Origin: Conidiobolus incongruus B7586
Taxonomy: Eukaryota; Entomophthoromycota; Entomophthoromycetes; Entomophthorales; Conidiobolaceae
Direction of reading: 5' to 3'
NCBI GenBank assembly: GCA_000697335.1
Contig: JNEM01015859.1
Coordinates: 1 to 46,470 of the forward strand
Length of the DNA stretch: 46,470 bases
Within the stretch, counting starts at the first letter, position 1; every line of letters starts with the position of its first letter. Both the position numbers and the translations under genes were made by a program. This document shows positions 34,631 through 44,948 of this stretch, piece after piece. The notes beneath the pieces are model-generated. The model saw only the letters and a list, made by a program, of their open reading frames with translations, was not told where the DNA came from and ran no database searches.

Positions 34631-35948
34631 TTATTACCATAGAATTAAAAAAAAAGGAAATTTTTTAATTTTTGTTTTTTCAAACATATTATTAGTTTTA
34701 AATAAAAAAATATATACAAAGAAAATAGGAAAATAAATAGTTTTGAATTATATATATATATATATATAATAATTTTTGATTAAAAAAATAATTTTTTAAA
34801 ATTATTTATTGAATTTAATTTTGTTTAAACTAAATAGTAACTATCAAAAGTGTTTAATTTTAATATTAGTTAAACTTAATTATAAAACTTTTAAAATCAT
34901 GTAAAATTTATAAATAGCTTTTGGTAATAAAATTTTATTTAGATTAATAATTTATTGCTAGGTAAATTACTTTAAAGTTAAAAAAAACCTACTTAAAACT
35001 TATTAAAATTTAAAAGATTAATTTCAACTATTACTTTTTTAATTATTAATAAAATAAAAAAATATATTAAAAAAAACTATTTTATTTAAGTTAAAAAATT
35101 GTTTAAACATTTTAATATTAGTTTTATAAGTATTTTATATATATTAAAATTTAAATTAAAATTGATTAATAAAAATATAAAATAGGTATCTTATATTTTA
35201 ATTAAAAGTTAAAAAAGTTAGAATAGTTATTATTAAATAAAACTTACTAAAGTATAATTAGAAACTAAGGCTTTTATAGTGAATTATTACAATTAATAAA
35301 TTTTAAGTTTTTTTATATAATCCCTTATTAAAACATAAATTAAAATGTTAAATTAAGTTAAATTAACTTTTCTTATAAATTCCTTTAAATAAACCTGTTA
35401 TTGATAAGTGAATGTTAATTATTATAATAAATTATAATAACATATGTTATTTTTATTTAGTTTTTAAAAGAAAATTAATTAATAATAAATTTTATAATTT
35501 TTTTAAATAAAATTATTTTAAATTAGTATTCTCAAAATAATTTTAGAAAACTTATTATTTTATAAAATAATTATAAAATTCATAAATTTAAAACTATAAA
35601 GAACTTTCTAATTAAAAATAATTAGATAAAACTACCACATCTAGTATATTCTTTAAATTATAACCTATGTAATTATAATTGTTTTAGGTAATTAAAAAAC
35701 TAGCTTATAAGAAAAAAAATTTCTTTAGGAAAATTTAATTAGTTGATAAAATATTAAATTTCAGTCTTTAATAAAAAAAACTATTTTTTAAGTGTTAGAT
35801 CTTTGCTAAAAGTATAGCAAAAAGTTATTAGAAATAAAGAAAATAATTTATTTTTTAATATATATTTATTTTTACTTTTTATATATTAAAATGGTTATTT
35901 TTTTTTAAATCACAAAAAATTCATATTATTTAAATTACAAAGTAATAA
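34631..35948 (+). mobile_element. mariner transposon (M1), full length, decayed
   Basis: 1318 bp. The left terminus TTATTACCATAGAATTAAAA follows TA. The right terminus is ACAAAGTAATAA, with the final TA lost. It is collinear with the copies at 28322 and 43460 along its whole length, including the helix-turn-helix zone near 35020-35180 and the catalytic zone near 35560-35700. Almost every C retained by the 28322 copy is T here. No open frame. Confidence 0.75.
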
Positions 35949-36253
35949 AATTAACAAATTAGAAAAAATATGATATTGAGTTAACTATATATTCCAATTT
36001 TGGAAAATTTAGAGAATAAAAAATATTATTATAATAATATTCAATTATTAATTTGAGGAAAAGATTGGATCATAATTAAAGTTAATATAGATCATTGTCA
36101 AAAAAATTTGATGAGGAAAGTAACTTAATATTGTTTAAAAGTAAAAAACCAGAAAGAATAAAACAATTCAATTATCATGGATGTTTATAGAGTTAAAATA
36201 TATATATCAATAATTACAAATTTTGATTTAAAGATTTAATTCCTAATTATAGT

Positions 36254-36825
36254 TGTGTGATGGCCGGAGTTAATAGGTATTGGAGTGTCATTGAGGACAC
36301 CCACATAGCCATTCTGCAGGCCAGGTTGTGAAGCATGGCACCTATCAACTAGGGTAAACTACCAATTATCAGTTCTCTGGCTATCAGGCTATGATAATTT
36401 GTAAACAGGGCGTTGTAAAGAGCAACTAGACCGGTAGCGACACTGACGGCGTTAGAATTCGACATGCTATGAGAATGGAATTACAAAATATCAATAAGAA
36501 CGAATGTAAAATGAGTAATGGAAGATGACTCAAGTGAAACTATCCGTAGCTAATTGAGTAAATTAAAAGGGTGGTTTGCTGAAGTAGGAAAAAGGTTTAT
36601 TAATGTAAAAAAGAGTGAGAAAAAGGGAGCAAAAGAGTAGAAAGAAGAAGAGAGGGAGGATATTCCATCTTATAACTAAGTGAAATATATAGGCATAAGT
36701 ATGCAATGACTGAGTAATAGTGAGGTCAATCGGATATGGAATGGTAAAATATTGATAGGACGTAATTTGGTTAATAGGGACTTGGTAGCAAATTTGAGTG
36801 ATAAAAAGGTATCAATCAGATGACA
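36254..36825. mobile_element. LTR-like island just upstream of tRNA-Ser, candidate solo LTR
   Basis: An island of even base composition with sharp borders. Read on the plus strand it starts TGTGTGATGGCCGGAG and ends AGATGACA. The flanks are ATAGT and ATTGT, which agree at four of five bases. On the minus strand it would start TGTCATCTG, with a TATA-like CTATATATTTC near 36690 and then a pyrimidine-rich stretch at 36600-36660, as in LTR promoters. The right border lies about 20 bp before the tRNA, the place where Ty1- and Ty3-type elements often insert. Alternative: the promoter and start of a broken gene, because a 37-codon minus-strand frame begins at an ATG at 36465. Confidence 0.45.
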
Positions 36826-36844
36826 ATTGTCAAAACGACGCTTA

Positions 36845-36925
36845 GACAAGATGGCCGAGTGGTTAAGGCGTGTGCCTAGAAAGCACATGGGATTTCCCGC
36901 GTAGGTTCAAATCCTGCTCTTGTCG
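36845..36925 (+). tRNA. tRNA-Ser (anticodon AGA)
   Basis: A complete type II tRNA without intron. The acceptor GACAAGA pairs perfectly with TCTTGTC, with discriminator G at 36925. The D-arm is GCCGAGTGGTTAAGGC. The anticodon stem TGTGC/GCACA encloses CTAGAAA, giving anticodon AGA (inosine-modified in eukaryotes, reading UCU, UCC and UCA). The long variable arm TGGGATTTCCCG is typical of serine tRNAs. The T-arm is GTAGG-TTCAAAT-CCTGC. The A box (TGGCCGAGTGG) and B box (GGTTCAAATCC) for RNA polymerase III are intact, so the gene should be functional. CCA is not encoded, as expected in a eukaryotic nucleus. Confidence 0.97.
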
Positions 36926-36929
36926 TTTA

Positions 36930-36934
36930 TTTTT
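36930..36934 (+). terminator. RNA polymerase III terminator of tRNA-Ser
   Basis: A run of five T residues begins five bases after the mature tRNA end, the usual Pol III stop signal. A shorter TTT lies immediately before it. Confidence 0.75.
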
Positions 36935-37165
36935 GATTAGGATTAAGATATTTTTAACTTCAAACGTTATGAAACTGTCATATTTTATATATTTCTTCTT
37001 GAAATTTATTATCATATATATGCTCTTTTAAATATATCTCAACATATATTTTATGTGTGTTTATCAAAATTAGTTATTAAGTATAAATTCATTCAATTAA
37101 AAAATTAATTTTATTGATGAGAGTATTATTTAAATTTTAGTTTTAAATTATATAATAGAGTTAGT

Positions 37166-38880
37166 TTATTCATTTGTAAGCAATTTATATCCAGTTTTCA
37201 ATATTAAATAATTTAGAGAAAACATTGAAAAGAATCTAGTTGAAATATAATCTATCAAACCGTTTAACCTTCTCATTATTTGTTTCTTTTGCACAGGAGA
37301 AGACTTAGGATAGCTGCTGAGATAGTGAAGCCCTACCAAATGCGCATAATAGTGGATAAGAGGATTGAAATTATCAAATTCGACAATTGCTTCGAATAGT
37401 TGATTACAGTGATCTAGCACTTGATTCTGCTGCTCAGGTGTCAAACGCTGTACTTTATGTTTGTAAATCGCATACATTTCTAGAGTTACTTCGTGATAAA
37501 TCATCCTGACCTGAATTTGGTACCCCGATATTTTGGATGCATACCGACTATAATCAAGTTTTAATAGTCGATAAGTTTCAAGGCATTTATGATAATCTGA
37601 GGTAATGGTTCGTATACTCTGCTCCCAGTCAGATTGAAAAGTTTCAACACTTTGATTGATAACAGTTGGAAACCATGCTAAATGCGTACATATATCACTG
37701 AATCTATTGTACTCAGTGGTGCAAACCGAATACACGAAATTTTCTTCAGGGTTGGAGTAGTTGATAATACAGTTAGCATCGGGAGTTTGCCACTTTGTCT
37801 GATATATCCTGAGATCATTTTCCCCAAATTCTGTTACGTAATTTGGCACCAGAAAATGAGATCCACATATTCCGATGTTGACTGCTTTGATTTTGGAAAA
37901 TAATAGCTTTCGGTTATATCGATTTATCGGAGAGAGCTGTTTACAGTCTAAATGAAGTCCCAATGCATAGCTCATTCGAGTGAGATTCGCCTGACAAGTT
38001 TTCGCAAGAGGCATATTACCCTCCAAGTGGTTAAGGAAAGCATAAATCACTAAAGCTTGAACGTTTGTAACACTGACCGTTTTGATGATTTTTTTAATAT
38101 TCATTTCTGTAAGTTTCTTCATATATGATACTAATTCTTGAGGCTGTTCCGTTCGAAATTGAAACCCACAGTAATATATAGCAGAAAGAAGGGATTGAGG
38201 AGCAGTTTTCACATCAAACGACTTGATACTAAATATGGGACACAAGGGATGAAACTCCTTGAAATAAGTTTCTATTAAACTATCCCAAAAACTCCGCTGA
38301 AATAAAATTTGAAGTGGTCTCGCACTTGGAACGGGAAGGAACATTTTTGCCACATCACATTCTGGAGGTAGTTCACAGCTTTGATTTTCGATAAATTGTT
38401 GAAATTTTGGCAAATGTCTAATTTCAGAACTACAAGTTAATAGAAAATAAGAAAAGCTAAGGTTTTCGGAAGTGATAATAAAAGTTGTAAATTCTTTTAA
38501 ATCTCGAAATTGATCCCAAGCAGGCAATAAAAATTTATTAGGAGCTTTGGATATTATTAAATTATTAGTTGAACTTAAATCTATACACAAAGATGGTTCT
38601 AAAATACTATAATTAATTAACTAACAATTGTTAAATGAGGATTTTTACCTAATACAGGGTTAATAGAATTTAACAAAAGTTTCGAAGAACTGAAATGATG
38701 ATTACTATTTTTAAATTTATAGTAATATATTTTACAATCTTTTTCTTTCTCTTTCTTATGCTCTTTACCTCCCATTCGTTTAGGCTTGCAAATTTTACAA
38801 AATTTGCCTTCAAATTTAACTAATCCCTTGTTACATTGTATACATAATTTATATTGTAATATTTCAGTTTTGAAATCCAT
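37166..38880 (-). CDS. Zinc-motif fungal-specific transcription factor, copy E
   Basis: Exon 1 is 38880-38649, the intron 38648-38599 (50 nt, GTAAAAAT...ATTTTAG, phase 1), exon 2 is 38598-37166; 554 codons. The zinc motif CIQC...FCKIC sits at exactly 13-31. It is followed by KPKR, a charged insert (KEHKKEKEKD) that makes exon 1 longer, and KIYYYKF. The middle homology region starts at FWDSLIETYFKEFHPLCPIF. Later conserved parts are ALVIYAFLNHLEGN, LGLHLD, NRKLLFSKIKAVNI, FSDICTHLAWFP and FSMFSLNYLILKTG. It is the most diverged copy and shares no long identical tracts with A, B or D, consistent with its distance of over 20 kb and lack of recent conversion. GC content and codon use are closer to ordinary coding DNA. 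The far end of the gene is about 240 bp from tRNA-Ser. Role as DNA-binding regulator inferred. Confidence 0.9.
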
Positions 38881-40478
38881 CTTACTAAGATATATTATGT
38901 AATAATAGATATATTATTGTACTCTTATTTATAATAGTTCAATAATTAGGATTTTTTCGCCAAGTGTTTATTTTTAATTCATTTAGTTAAATTGATTGTT
39001 TGGTTTCAAATTTTCAGGGAAACATTTATTTATATACATTTTAATTTAGTTATGGGTTATCTAACAATTTTGTACAATTTATTTTCAGCATCTAAATATT
39101 AAAATGAAACTGATGAATTTTGAAATCTTTTTTGATTATATACCATTAATACTTCTAAAATTTAAACCTATTCAATTATTTTAATTAATCTAAACTTAAT
39201 ATATAACTTACATCTATTTTATTTGACTAATATATATATACCAAGATATGTAATCCTTAAGTATTCTTATTCCAAAAATTCAATTCAATGGAAATTGAAA
39301 TCATCATTAAATATTTTTTTCAATATCTAATTATATTTTCACACCAAGATATTTTACCAAGTAATTTTAAATACACCTAAAAAATAATATAATTACACAT
39401 GATAAAAATTGAATATAAAACTTATTGTATTTTTCCATTAAATATTGATTATACAGTTTAAGGAGAATTTTATCCAATGATTTAAAGTATTTATGTTATT
39501 GGATTTTACCGAGGTGCTGTTGTACCCAAATCTCGCAAATATAGTTTTTAATTCGAAGATTTAAGATTAAATTATATATTTGATTAATAAGAAATATTGT
39601 TGATCTTGTTAAAAATTAAAAATTACACCATACATGCAATGTATTATTTTTATCATATGGGACCACTAAAGTGAACAATATATACATAATGTGAAATATA
39701 AGAAATAATTATAAACTTGATTAGCAACTCGGAACAATAGGGCTGAGATAGATTGTCAATAAATTAATTGAACCTTTTAATTTTGTACATATAAAATAGA
39801 TGTTTTAGAAAAAGGTTAAAATATGTATTAAGCGTATTTCTGAATCTTAAATCATATATTAGCATTATGTAAATTCATTGTAATATCAAAACGAAAATAT
39901 ATCAATTATTATAATATCTTTTAATATTCAGTTTACATTGATCGCATTTTTTTTAAAATTAAATAATAGTAAACGTGACATGTTTCAATATTAATCTGTA
40001 TACTTAATAGGTACTCTCAAATGAAAAATCATATTTGTGAGCGATTATTTTGAGAAACAGTGATTACTTGTTGGAAATTGAGTATAATACAAATCACAGC
40101 TATCATATTTGAAGATATTAATTATCTCAAATATAAATTTTATTCAAAATATATTATTCAATGAATATTCATCTTTATCCAAACAATTTTGAATAAAATA
40201 TAAATTAATAATCAATTTCCTTGATAGGATTACAGATAGAATTTTTTATTTCAAGCGAAAAATGATTATAATGAATCACTCTATGGTGTATAGTCTTTAT
40301 TGTATTAATCAATTGATATTCAAATATCAATAAATATCAAAATTCAACTCAAATTTTAAAGTAATGGAACTTATATAATACTATAATATAGACAATTTTA
40401 TACTATTAATCCTAACATTATGCTTCAAAAATACTCATTTACCTTGATTTGATAGAAGTCAATATTATTCCTAATTCA
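38881..40478. other. AT-rich spacer upstream of copy E
   Basis: The first 150 bases are the likely promoter and leader of copy E (TATAAATAAGAG-like sequence near 38921-38935 on the minus strand). A small GC patch at 39500-39540 reads plausibly on either strand but is too short to call. Nothing else was recognised. Confidence 0.35.
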
Positions 40479-40597
40479 GATTGGCTTTGTCAACCCATAA
40501 TCAAATGATACTTTTTTCCTATTTTTAGATTTTAACCAAGCCCTATGGAATTCACTGAAAATATTATTCAAACCCAAGAGTGACAAAAGAATAAAGG
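40479..40597 (+). repeat. Member of an inverted pair of related segments
   Basis: This segment starts GATTGGCTTTGTCAACCC and matches the reverse complement of 41245-41371 along its whole length (TGGCTTTGTCA, AAATGATACT, TTAGATTTTAACCAA, AGTGA.AAA). It can be read as protein on both strands: plus, after a TTTTTAG that could be a splice acceptor, DFNQALWNSLKILFKPKSDK; minus, FAFILLSLLGLNNIFSEFH. The conserved TTTTTAG-DFNQ border favours the plus-strand reading as an exon start. It could also be a small mobile element. The family was not recognised. Confidence 0.4.
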
Positions 40598-41244
40598 CAA
40601 AAATTGGATATTTTACTATAATGTTTTAACATTAAATAGCATAATTAATAAATAAATTTAATAAATTATATTACAAGTACTTCTCTAACAATCATGGTTA
40701 ATTATAAATCTCATTATAAAAACACAACAATAGAATATTCAATTTTTAAAGTTCCATATTTATATACATATAACAAAATAGAATATATCAATCAAAATTT
40801 AACTATCAATAGATTCTTCCAATTAACATCATATTTGCCTATCAATATTAGTAAATCATATTATCGGACTATTGAAAACTCTCAATTTATAATAATATTA
40901 TAATAGATATTTAAATTAATTTAATAGCAATATATGTAATATCCTCAAATTATTTGTAATTATATATTTTAATAATAGTCATATTATGTCTTCAATTTTT
41001 GATTCAAATGATATCTGTAGTTATTTTTAGTTATTCGAGCTAATATTAAATTCATAGTTTGAATTTCACTTTCACTATATTGCAATTAGATTGTATTTTA
41101 TAAGTTTTGTAAATAAATATTGCTGTTAGAAAAATACTGGTAAAATGATTTAGTAAATTATTTATTAATTTTGCTCATTAATGTATTGAGACTGTGTGTC
41201 TTAAACTTACTGTTGAGATGCCATAGATGAATATTCAGAAAAAA

Positions 41245-41371
41245 CCTCCCTTCTATCTTTTTCACTTTTGGATTTAAAATAGTTGATTCAGTAAATGATA
41301 TGGTATTTGGTTAAAATCTAACAAAGAGAACAAAGAGTATCATTTAATCATAGACTGACAAAGCCATCTTA
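41245..41371 (-). repeat. Second member of the inverted pair
   Basis: On the minus strand this starts GATGGCTTTGTCAGTC and parallels 40479-40597, including the GTTAGATTTTAACCAA border, after which it reads DFNQIPYHLLNQLF before a stop. The two members are about 650 bp apart and oppositely oriented. They may be fragments of two paralogous genes or of a small inverted-repeat element. The DNA between them includes an ORF of 69 codons, a length expected by chance here. Confidence 0.4.
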
Positions 41372-41932
41372 AAATAAAAATAATATTGGTTTAACTATCA
41401 AACTGGGGTGGATGGTTAATTTTAAAATTCAACATTAGTTAAAAAAATGCAGGGAAAAGTGTATATTATCATCATGTTACAGAAAATCTCCTGTAATTGT
41501 TTGAGTTGAAATTATCAATCAAAAAATATTTAATTAAAAAACAAGTTCATAAGAATTAAGAAAATTATAACAGCTAATGTTTCATATTTTAATTGATATA
41601 AAGTGATGGTACAAATTGTCTCTTTATATATAATCCATTAAATTGAAAAATAACCAGATATCAGGTTTCTGTATCATTTATTTTGATGCTGTACCTTATA
41701 TTTCTATAATTACTAGGTATTAGTATTTAAAAATTTGTATGATTAATTTTTCAAAAGAAATATTAAATTTAGAATTTATAGTAATAGGAATGAATACAAT
41801 ATTATTGATGTAATATAGTTATTTAAATTAAAAAAGATAATATATGATTCATTTATGAACAAATAAAATGTACTAAACCAGTCTAATGGCTTGAATTTCA
41901 AATTCAATAATTACCTTTATCATATAATTGAC

Positions 41933-44900
41933 TTATTTAAAAAGCTGAATTAATATGTTAAAAAATTTTACTGTGAAAGTCTCAGTATCAGTAAGTAAAT
42001 TCTTGGAATCAGAGCGAACTTCGGGGGTGATGAACTTGACTTGAACCTTCCAGCCACGAGAAGTAAATGGAACGATGAGTTGATCGTTCAAATTGGATTG
42101 GAGTTGGTTGGACTTGAACCAACGGATTTCTAATTTTTCTCCTGGAATTTGTTAACCGGCGGGACGCAATTGGCCAAGTTTGAGAGGAGAGACGGTGGCC
42201 TTACCGTTGGAGACTTTAATACTATCAATGAAAGAGATTCTGGCGAGGAATTGGTACCATATTCCTTACTTACAAACGTTATAGAAGTGGTGATATGTCA
42301 TGTTGCGCATAAGACACCCTTCACTAATAAGACGATTCATCTTGCAGCGGTTGATGTCCCAAGTGGGATAAGCTGAGTAGTAGTCGTTTGAGATATTGAA
42401 TTCCTTTTCATTACCATATTCGTAAAGGGCAATATAAGCAATCATTCTGTGAATGCTGGGGTTGGTAGTAGCAGGCTTGGAGTAAACAGTCAAATTATGC
42501 TTACCAGCTGAGAATCCAGTGCTTCCATACCATCCATAGAATTCATGATCATCAGATCCACAAGTTTTCCATGTGAGTACTTTTCCATCAAGAACAAATT
42601 CAAGTGAGTCAGCTTGACCAGCAGCAGAAACACTAGTCAAAAGGCACCAGCGACTGTACTTACCATCGGAGGTGAAGGTAAAAGTCTTAGCACCCTTAGA
42701 TAAATCATGTCATGGGTACTCGAGAAGACGGTAGATTTCTCTTTCTTCACGTAAAAGTCCACTCAACCAGTTCTTACAACCCAAAGAGTCGAGGAAACTG
42801 GCGGCGTTAAAATCGCTATATACTTGACCATTATTATATTCTTCACCAACATAGATAAAGTTGTGACCCATTTCATGGCGTAAGACAACAGTACCAGTAC
42901 GTTCAGAACGAGTGGAAATGACGAATTCACCACCTAATCCACCATAATAATAATCTTTGGCCAACAAACTTGGATAACCACAAGCGTTGGCACCAGTGAG
43001 TATACAAGTAGAGCGAGTGGTAGCAGCGTTTCCGGTGAGAATGGCACTTAATTGACCTTTTTCACTGTACAATTTGAAGATAGTGTTCTTGGGACTGTTG
43101 TAACCAATAACAGATTCAGCACTGGGTGCATGAAAATACCCCAAATATTGAAAAGAGGCAGCCAGTATTTGAAGGTAACTCCCTCAAATATATCCTTGGT
43201 TAAACGAACGAGATCGTTGAAGAGTTTGTTTCTTTAATTGGAAAAGTAACCATCTCCCATGAAAACAACATTGATAAGATTAGCAGGATCACTATTATCT
43301 AAAATCTTGCGAACTTCATTAGCGTCGAGAGAACAACTTTGAGCTTCAGCAGCAATAACAGCTTACTTTGAGTATGCAACGTCCAAATAAGCTTGGGATG
43401 CTTCTTTACTCTTGGAGTAAATCTCGAAAACTTCTTCAGAATTGAAAGGAGTGATGTTAGTATTACCTTGAATTTGAAGTAATGGGAAATTTTTTAATTT
43501 CTGATTTTTCAAATATATTATTAGTTTGAAATGAATAAATATATACAAAGTTAATAAGAAATTATATATTTTTAAAATATATATGTATATATATATAATA
43601 ATATTTTTGATTAAAAAATTAACTTTTTAAAATTGGTTGTTTAATATAATTATACTTAAACCTAATAGTAATCATCAAAAGTTTTTTATTTTAATATTAG
43701 TAAAACTTAATTATAAACCCTTTAAAATTATTTAAAATTTATAAATAACTTTTAATAATAAAATATTATTGAAATTAATAGTTTATTAAAAAGTAAATTA
43801 CTTTAAAGCTAAAAAAAATATTTAAAATTTGTTAAAATCTAAAAAACTAACTTTAATTATTACTCTTCTAATTGTTAATAAAGTGAAAAAATATATTAAA
43901 AAATACCTTTTTATATTAGTTAAAGAATTATCTAAATACTTTAATATTAGTTTTATAAGTATTATATATATATTAAAGTTTAAACTTAAATTAATCAATA
44001 AAAATATAAAATAAATATCTTATAATTTAACTAAAGTTTAAAAAAAAGTTAGAGTAGTTATTATTAAATTAAACTTATTAGAATATTACTAGAAGCTTAA
44101 ACTTTTACAGTAAATAATTATAATTGATGAATTTTAAATCTTTATATATAATCCTTTACTAAAACCTAAATTATAATGTTAGATTAAGTTAAATTAACTC
44201 CCTCTATAAATCCTTTCAAATAAATATTTTATTAATAAATAAATATTAATTATTATAATAGATTATAATAGTATATGCTATATTTATTTAGTTTCTAAAA
44301 GAAAATTAATTAATAGTAAACTTTATATTATTTTTTTAAATAAATGTATTTTTAATTATTTTTTTAATATAATTTGAGAAAACTTACTATTTCAGATGAT
44401 AATTATAAAATACATAAATTTAAAGCTATAAAAAAACTTTTTAATTAAAAATAACTAGAAAAAACTACTATATCTAATATACTCTTTAGATTATAACTTA
44501 TATAATTATAATTAATTTGGTAATTAAAAAACCAGCTTATAAGAAAAAAATTTTCTATAAGAAAATTTAATTAGTTTATAAAATATTAAATTTTAGTCTT
44601 TAATAAAAAGAATCATTTTTAAATATTAGATCTTTGTTAAAAGTATAGCAAAAAGTTATTAATAATGAAAGAAACTATTAAACTTATATTATATATTAAT
44701 TTTTATATATTATATATTAAAATATTTATTTATTTTGAATCACAAAAAATTCCCATTATTAAAAATATAGAGTAATATTATAAGTTGGAGAGATAGTATC
44801 TTTTCTGAAATCCTCTTCTTATTTATTATTAGCTAAATTAGTAAATTTAAGAACTTAAGTTTCTGAAAAAACATTATACACACCATTAGCTTCATAAACA

Positions 44901-44948
44901 AACTTTTTATAATATACTTCTCTTGATAACTGGAGGAGCAAAGCTTAA
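41933..44948 (-). pseudogene. M64-type (IgA-peptidase-like) metallopeptidase, broken and split by a mariner
   Basis: Minus-strand pieces in order: EVYYKKFVYEANGVYNVFSE and EEDFRKDTISPTYN upstream of the transposon; NITPFNSEEVFEIYSKSKEA, LINVVFMGDGY, LSAILTGNAATTRSTC, GGLGGEFVISTRSERTG, the zinc site RHEMGHNFIYVGEEY, and then a beta-rich C-terminal half (SLEFVLDGKVLTWKTCGSDD, FYGWYGSTGFSAGKHN, QLIVPFTSRGWKVQVKFITP). HEMGH followed by VGEEY is the M64 pattern; such enzymes are usually secreted. About seven in-frame stops and one frame change near 43140 make it non-functional. Most stops look like former CAA or TGG codons changed by C-to-T or G-to-A. The GC-richer codon use contrasts with neighbours. 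The N-terminus and any signal peptide were not located. The gene cannot work as it stands. Confidence 0.8.
43460..44778 (+). mobile_element. mariner transposon (M1) inside the M64 gene
   Basis: 1319 bp flanked by TA (43458-43459 and 44779-44780). The left terminus is GTATTACCTTGAATTTGAAG; the right terminus is the inverse of ATATTACTCTATATTTTTAA. The M64 reading frame stops at one TA and continues in the same frame at the other, which fixes the borders to the base and defines the true termini of the family. The terminus lies about 22 bases outside the more obvious ATGGGAAATTTTTT motif. The N-terminal zone is open at 43829-44014 (LTLIITLLIVNKVKKYIKKY, then ELSKYFNISFISIIYILKF), the rest stopped. 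Confidence 0.88.

Noticed and set aside
36254-36465. Start of a membrane-protein gene on the minus strand (MSNSNAVSVATGLV...)
   Set aside because: The open frame lasts only 37 codons, and the LTR-like ends and position next to the tRNA explain the island better; kept only as an alternative.
36676-36888. 70-codon minus-strand ORF as a gene
   Set aside because: It runs through the tRNA-Ser gene on the other strand and through the LTR-like island; it has no homology I recognise.
37682-37903. 73-codon plus-strand ORF
   Set aside because: It lies wholly inside copy E on the opposite strand; a shadow frame.
40694-40903. 69-codon plus-strand ORF as a small gene
   Set aside because: At this AT content open runs of this length are expected several times in the window; composition is N, I, Y and K only, with no motif.
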